Of a DNA stretch of 64,000 nucleotides, positions 61,839 to 64,000 are shown in pieces. This DNA is from Vibrio bivalvicida (GTDB taxonomy: Bacteria > Pseudomonadota > Gammaproteobacteria > Enterobacterales > Vibrionaceae): assembly GCF_001399455.2 (NCBI RefSeq), contig NZ_LLEI02000017.1, positions 1-64,000 of the forward strand, given 5' to 3'. A model generated the notes under the pieces. The model saw nothing but the letters and a program-made list of their open reading frames with translations. It was not told the DNA's origin and did no database searches. The position numbers and the translations under genes were made by a program. The number at the start of each line of letters is the position of its first letter. The first letter of the stretch is position 1.

Positions 61839-62213
61839 TTAGCCGCGCTTTTTCAACTCGACTTCAAATTCGTCTGGGTACAGTACCACACCTTCTTCGT
61901 TGTCGTTAGGGAACACAACAACAGATAGCTCGTCATCTTCAAGACCATACGTCCAACGACTAAACCATTTTGCCGTCGAGATTGGCTCTGCCTTACAGTG
62001 CTCCCAATCTCCGGTTGCCCACTGCTCTGCAAACTCTTGGTGGGGCCAAACCGGCACACAATCTTCCTCTTCGGTGTTGAGCATTACGCAGCCATGCTCA
62101 TCAGTCAGGATCCAAACCTTACGGTTTTTGGCGATTTCTTTAATGCAGTAATTAAAGCGCTCATCAGGGCGCATTTTATTCACTGTTTCTAGCTGCTCAT
62201 TTGATAGCGACAT
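61839..62213 (-). CDS. DUF2750 protein
   Basis: This 124-aa acidic cytoplasmic protein matches the DUF2750 family as I recall it. It has the N-terminal region MRPDERFNYCIKEIAKNRKV, then LTDEHGCVML, VPVWPHQEFAEQWA and a strongly acidic C-terminus. Function is unknown. I chose the ATG at 62213 (MSLSNEQLE) over one two codons upstream, by family start. It lies 71 nt downstream of ppaC and is probably expressed separately, because a terminator separates them. Confidence 0.82.
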   Translation of the reverse strand: MSLSNEQLETVNKMRPDERFNYCIKEIAKNRKVWILTDEHGCVMLNTEEEDCVPVWPHQEFAEQWATGDWEHCKAEPISTAKWFSRWTYGLEDDELSVVVFPNDNEEGVVLYPDEFEVELKKRG

Positions 62214-62232
62214 ATTCACTTCCTCGCAAAGA

Positions 62233-62262
62233 AAACGCCCATGGCGTGACCATGGGCGTTAG
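62233..62262 (-). terminator. Rho-independent terminator after ppaC
   Basis: On the minus strand AACGCCCATGG-TCACG-CCATGGGCGTT is followed by TTTC, 22 nt past the ppaC stop. Confidence 0.85.
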
Positions 62263-62284
62263 GGTATACATTAGAGAGATAGAA

Positions 62285-63190
62285 TTAAGCTAGTTCAGCT
62301 TGAAGCCAAGGCCAACCTTGCTTCTTACGACTTAGCGTATTTTCCATCATTAGCATGCCGTCTTTCTCATGCTTAACAAGCTTCTCAGCCCACTCACCCT
62401 TGTAAAGTAGACGAGTTTGAGCTGTCGTGATGTCTGTTAGCATTACTGCTGCAAACGCCAAACCTTGTTCAGCACAGCGGCTTTCTAGATCAGCTTCTAG
62501 CGCTTCGATCATGCCGTCGACTTGCTCAAGTGTTGCAAGCTCAACCTGACCAACAACTACGTCACGACCGTTGAATGGGTAACCTTTCAGGTCTTTTTCA
62601 ACAAGCTCAGCCGCTGATAGGCCTTCGATATTTGTTTTAGCGATAAGTAGATCTTTAATGAATGCATCTACATCGCAAACGTCAGCGATTTTCGCTAGCT
62701 CTTCTACTGCATCTTTATCTTTTTGAGTACAGGTTGGAGAAGCAAAGCCGACAGTGTCAGATAGGATTGCTGACATCATTAGCTTAGCGATCTTAGGGGT
62801 GATTTCGTGGCCTTCGATTTTAAACATGTTAAACAGTACTGTGTTAGTACAGCCAACAGGCCAGATCCAAGCTTCCATAGGGTTTACAGTCATCACGTCA
62901 CCTAGGCGGTGGTGATCAACGATACCTAGAATTTCTGCGTCAGCCACATCATCTGGTGCTTGTGCTAGATCTGAGTAATCTACTAACCAGATTTTCTCGC
63001 CCGCCACTGAAGTACGTAGCTCAGGAACTTCTGCGCCAGCCACTTCTAGAATGTGTTGAGTTTCACGGTTAATTTCACCTTGGCGAATAGGCATCGCTTC
63101 AACGCCACGTGCTTTCAGCAGCTCAGTAGCTACTAGTGCACTACAGATACTATCACTATCAGGGTTCTTGTGACCTACAACTAGAATCAT
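62285..63190 (-). CDS. ppaC: Manganese-dependent inorganic pyrophosphatase
   Basis: This family II (DHH) pyrophosphatase hydrolyses pyrophosphate with manganese or cobalt. The 301-aa product has GHKNPDSDS (first metal site), LVDYSD, the DHH motif VDHHRLGD and the C-terminal substrate-binding SRKKQ. I chose the ATG at 63190 (MILVVGHKNPD), with AGGAA upstream; an upstream extension of 14 codons lacks family sequence. Its manganese need is notable beside the divergent metal-transporter-like gene. Confidence 0.96.
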   Translation of the reverse strand: MILVVGHKNPDSDSICSALVATELLKARGVEAMPIRQGEINRETQHILEVAGAEVPELRTSVAGEKIWLVDYSDLAQAPDDVADAEILGIVDHHRLGDVMTVNPMEAWIWPVGCTNTVLFNMFKIEGHEITPKIAKLMMSAILSDTVGFASPTCTQKDKDAVEELAKIADVCDVDAFIKDLLIAKTNIEGLSAAELVEKDLKGYPFNGRDVVVGQVELATLEQVDGMIEALEADLESRCAEQGLAFAAVMLTDITTAQTRLLYKGEWAEKLVKHEKDGMLMMENTLSRKKQGWPWLQAELA

Positions 63191-63430
63191 CTTTTTTCCT
63201 ATCTGACTAAATTTCTTCCCAACGAGGGGCAATTACTCACAAACCCGGCATTTTACCGGATTTTGGTGATTTGTCATCGGTTGGATAGAGAATATTTCGT
63301 CATAAGCAATGACCAATAACCGTTATCAAACCTAACCCTCATTTAAGTTTAGCACTAATCCCATCATGCTTCTCAACAATAAGACACACTTAATACCATG
63401 GTTCACCTAGCAGGTAAGGTAAAAAAGTTA

Positions 63431-63458
63431 TTGCAAACAATTCTCATTAGCATATAGT
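63431..63458 (+). promoter_or_regulatory. Sigma-70-type promoter of the metal-transporter-like gene
   Basis: TTGCAA (63431-63436) and TATAGT (63453-63458) with a 16-nt spacer lie 35 nt before the ATG. The whole promoter is overlapped by Fur-box-like sequence. Confidence 0.6.
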
Positions 63459-63478
63459 TGATAATAATTCGTATTCAC
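63433..63478 (+). promoter_or_regulatory. Two Fur-box-like sites
   Basis: Site 1 (63433-63451, read on minus) matches 13 of 19 positions of GATAATGATAATCATTATC. Site 2 (63460-63478, plus) matches 12 of 19. Site 1 covers the promoter spacer and site 2 follows the -10, the arrangement expected for iron-dependent repression by Fur. Counts were made by eye. Confidence 0.5.
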
Positions 63479-63492
63479 AGTTTCGACCGCCT

Positions 63493-64000
63493 ATGGACAT
63501 TTTACGATTTTCTCAAACTCTGCCCTCGTGGCTGTCTCTTGCTCAGTTTCGGCCAGCATACAAGCGCTTGTTGCTCCCTTTCGCACTAATCGCTTTAATC
63601 ACAAACGACACGACAAGAGACGTTTCGATAAACACCCTGTCTGATGCATTTTGGGCAGTATCTAGCTATGTCGCTTTTACCCTTGCGATTTATCATTACC
63701 TATCGGTTTTCTTTAACAAAGAAAACCGTATAGTAAATTTGTACCAAAGTTCTCGAAACCACCAAGTATTCTTTGCAGCATTACTTGGCGCTCTACCCGG
63801 TTGTGGCGGTGCGATTATTGTCACCACTCAATTTGTTAGCGGTAGAGTTGGTTTCGGCGCAATTGTCGCAGTTTTAACGTCGACAATGGGTGATGCCGCA
63901 TTTTTGCTACTCGCAAGTAAACCTGATATCGGTTTTGCAGTCATTGGCCTTGGGGTAATGGTTGGCTGTATTTCTGGCTGGGTTGTTAATGGAATACATC
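63493..64000 (+). CDS. Membrane protein, putative manganese/heavy-metal transporter, 3' part cut by window edge
   Basis: The visible 169 residues have about four membrane segments (LLLPFALIALITNDTTRDV, AVSSYVAFTLAIYHYLSVFF, FFAALLGALPGCGGAIIVTT, FAVIGLGVMVGCISGWVV). The segment GALPGCGGAIIV is characteristic, as I remember it, of the ten-segment family annotated as putative manganese or heavy-metal exporters (ArsP_2-like). The Cys in PGCGG could bind metal. The frame runs open to the window end. The divergent neighbour is the manganese-dependent pyrophosphatase. The ribosome site is weak. Transport direction and ion are not known. Confidence 0.65.
   Translation, partial: MDILRFSQTLPSWLSLAQFRPAYKRLLLPFALIALITNDTTRDVSINTLSDAFWAVSSYVAFTLAIYHYLSVFFNKENRIVNLYQSSRNHQVFFAALLGALPGCGGAIIVTTQFVSGRVGFGAIVAVLTSTMGDAAFLLLASKPDIGFAVIGLGVMVGCISGWVVNGIH

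Noticed and set aside
63233..63492. Manganese riboswitch before the final gene
   Set aside because: The small CCGG hairpin near 63246 lacks the conserved yybP-ykoY core, and the gap is explained by the promoter and Fur-like sites.
1..64000. Mobile elements, prophage, integron cassettes or CRISPR arrays
   Set aside because: No transposase or integrase proteins, no terminal inverted repeats with target duplications and no regularly spaced repeats were seen.

Overview
The window is a contiguous stretch of a marine Vibrio chromosome (large-chromosome type). The evidence is gene content and order typical of the genus: pgsA-uvrC-varA with polB, a LuxM/LuxN acyl-homoserine-lactone circuit, a Vibrio cholerae cytolysin-like toxin, a vexIJK-type RND pump next to psp and sap, and an AspS-type pilotin. 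All names come from recognising protein motifs and family sequences; no alignment or database search was run. Base composition looks even, and I saw no insertion sequence, phage, integron or CRISPR array.

Layout. 1-3.8 kb: minus-strand tRNA cluster (Cys, Gly, Leu, Gly; the last is cut by the window edge), then pgsA, uvrC and varA on the minus strand. 4.1-7.2 kb: polB and a convergent orphan solute-binding protein. 7.6-10.3 kb: accessory patch with a secreted pore-forming cytolysin and a convergent nucleotidyltransferase-like gene. 10.4-11.8 kb: efpL, yciU and convergent ihfA. 12.3-18.5 kb: quorum-sensing island with luxM (synthase), luxN (hybrid sensor kinase) and a second complete LuxN-like kinase that lacks the receiver domain. 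18.8-22.6 kb: small housekeeping and unknown genes (yciB, yciA, yciI, AspS pilotin, two adjacent DUF1289 genes, hslJ). 22.8-26.9 kb: ynjBCDF transporter operon. 26.9-38.3 kb: a complete minus-strand Tad (Flp, type IVb) pilus operon in the order flp-tadV-rcpCAB-tadZABCDEFG-ompA. 38.6-47.7 kb: RNA-modification pair, sodium-dependent transporter, cardiolipin synthase, metC, lipase with its foldase, tag. 47.7-55.7 kb: vexIJK-like efflux operon, pspABC and divergent pspF with a sigma-54 promoter. 55.8-61.8 kb: sapABCDF and a DUF2927 gene. 61.8-64.0 kb: DUF2750, manganese-type pyrophosphatase, and the start of a metal-transporter-like gene behind a promoter overlapped by Fur-box-like sites.

How the parts connect. 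LuxM should make an acyl-homoserine lactone read by LuxN, which would feed LuxU/LuxO (outside the window); VarA acts on the same circuit through small RNAs in Vibrio. The Tad pilus, cytolysin and lipase are surface or secreted factors often tied to such control, and the AspS-like pilotin belongs to the type II secretion route that exports such enzymes. Psp, RND efflux and Sap form an envelope-stress and small-molecule transport neighbourhood.

The most unusual item is the receiver-less LuxN paralogue at 16421-18538, directly downstream of an intact luxMN. Further points worth checking are a near-consensus TyrR box upstream of the sodium-dependent transporter, tandem Fur-like boxes at the end of the window, and a nucleotidyltransferase with an altered metal-binding motif.
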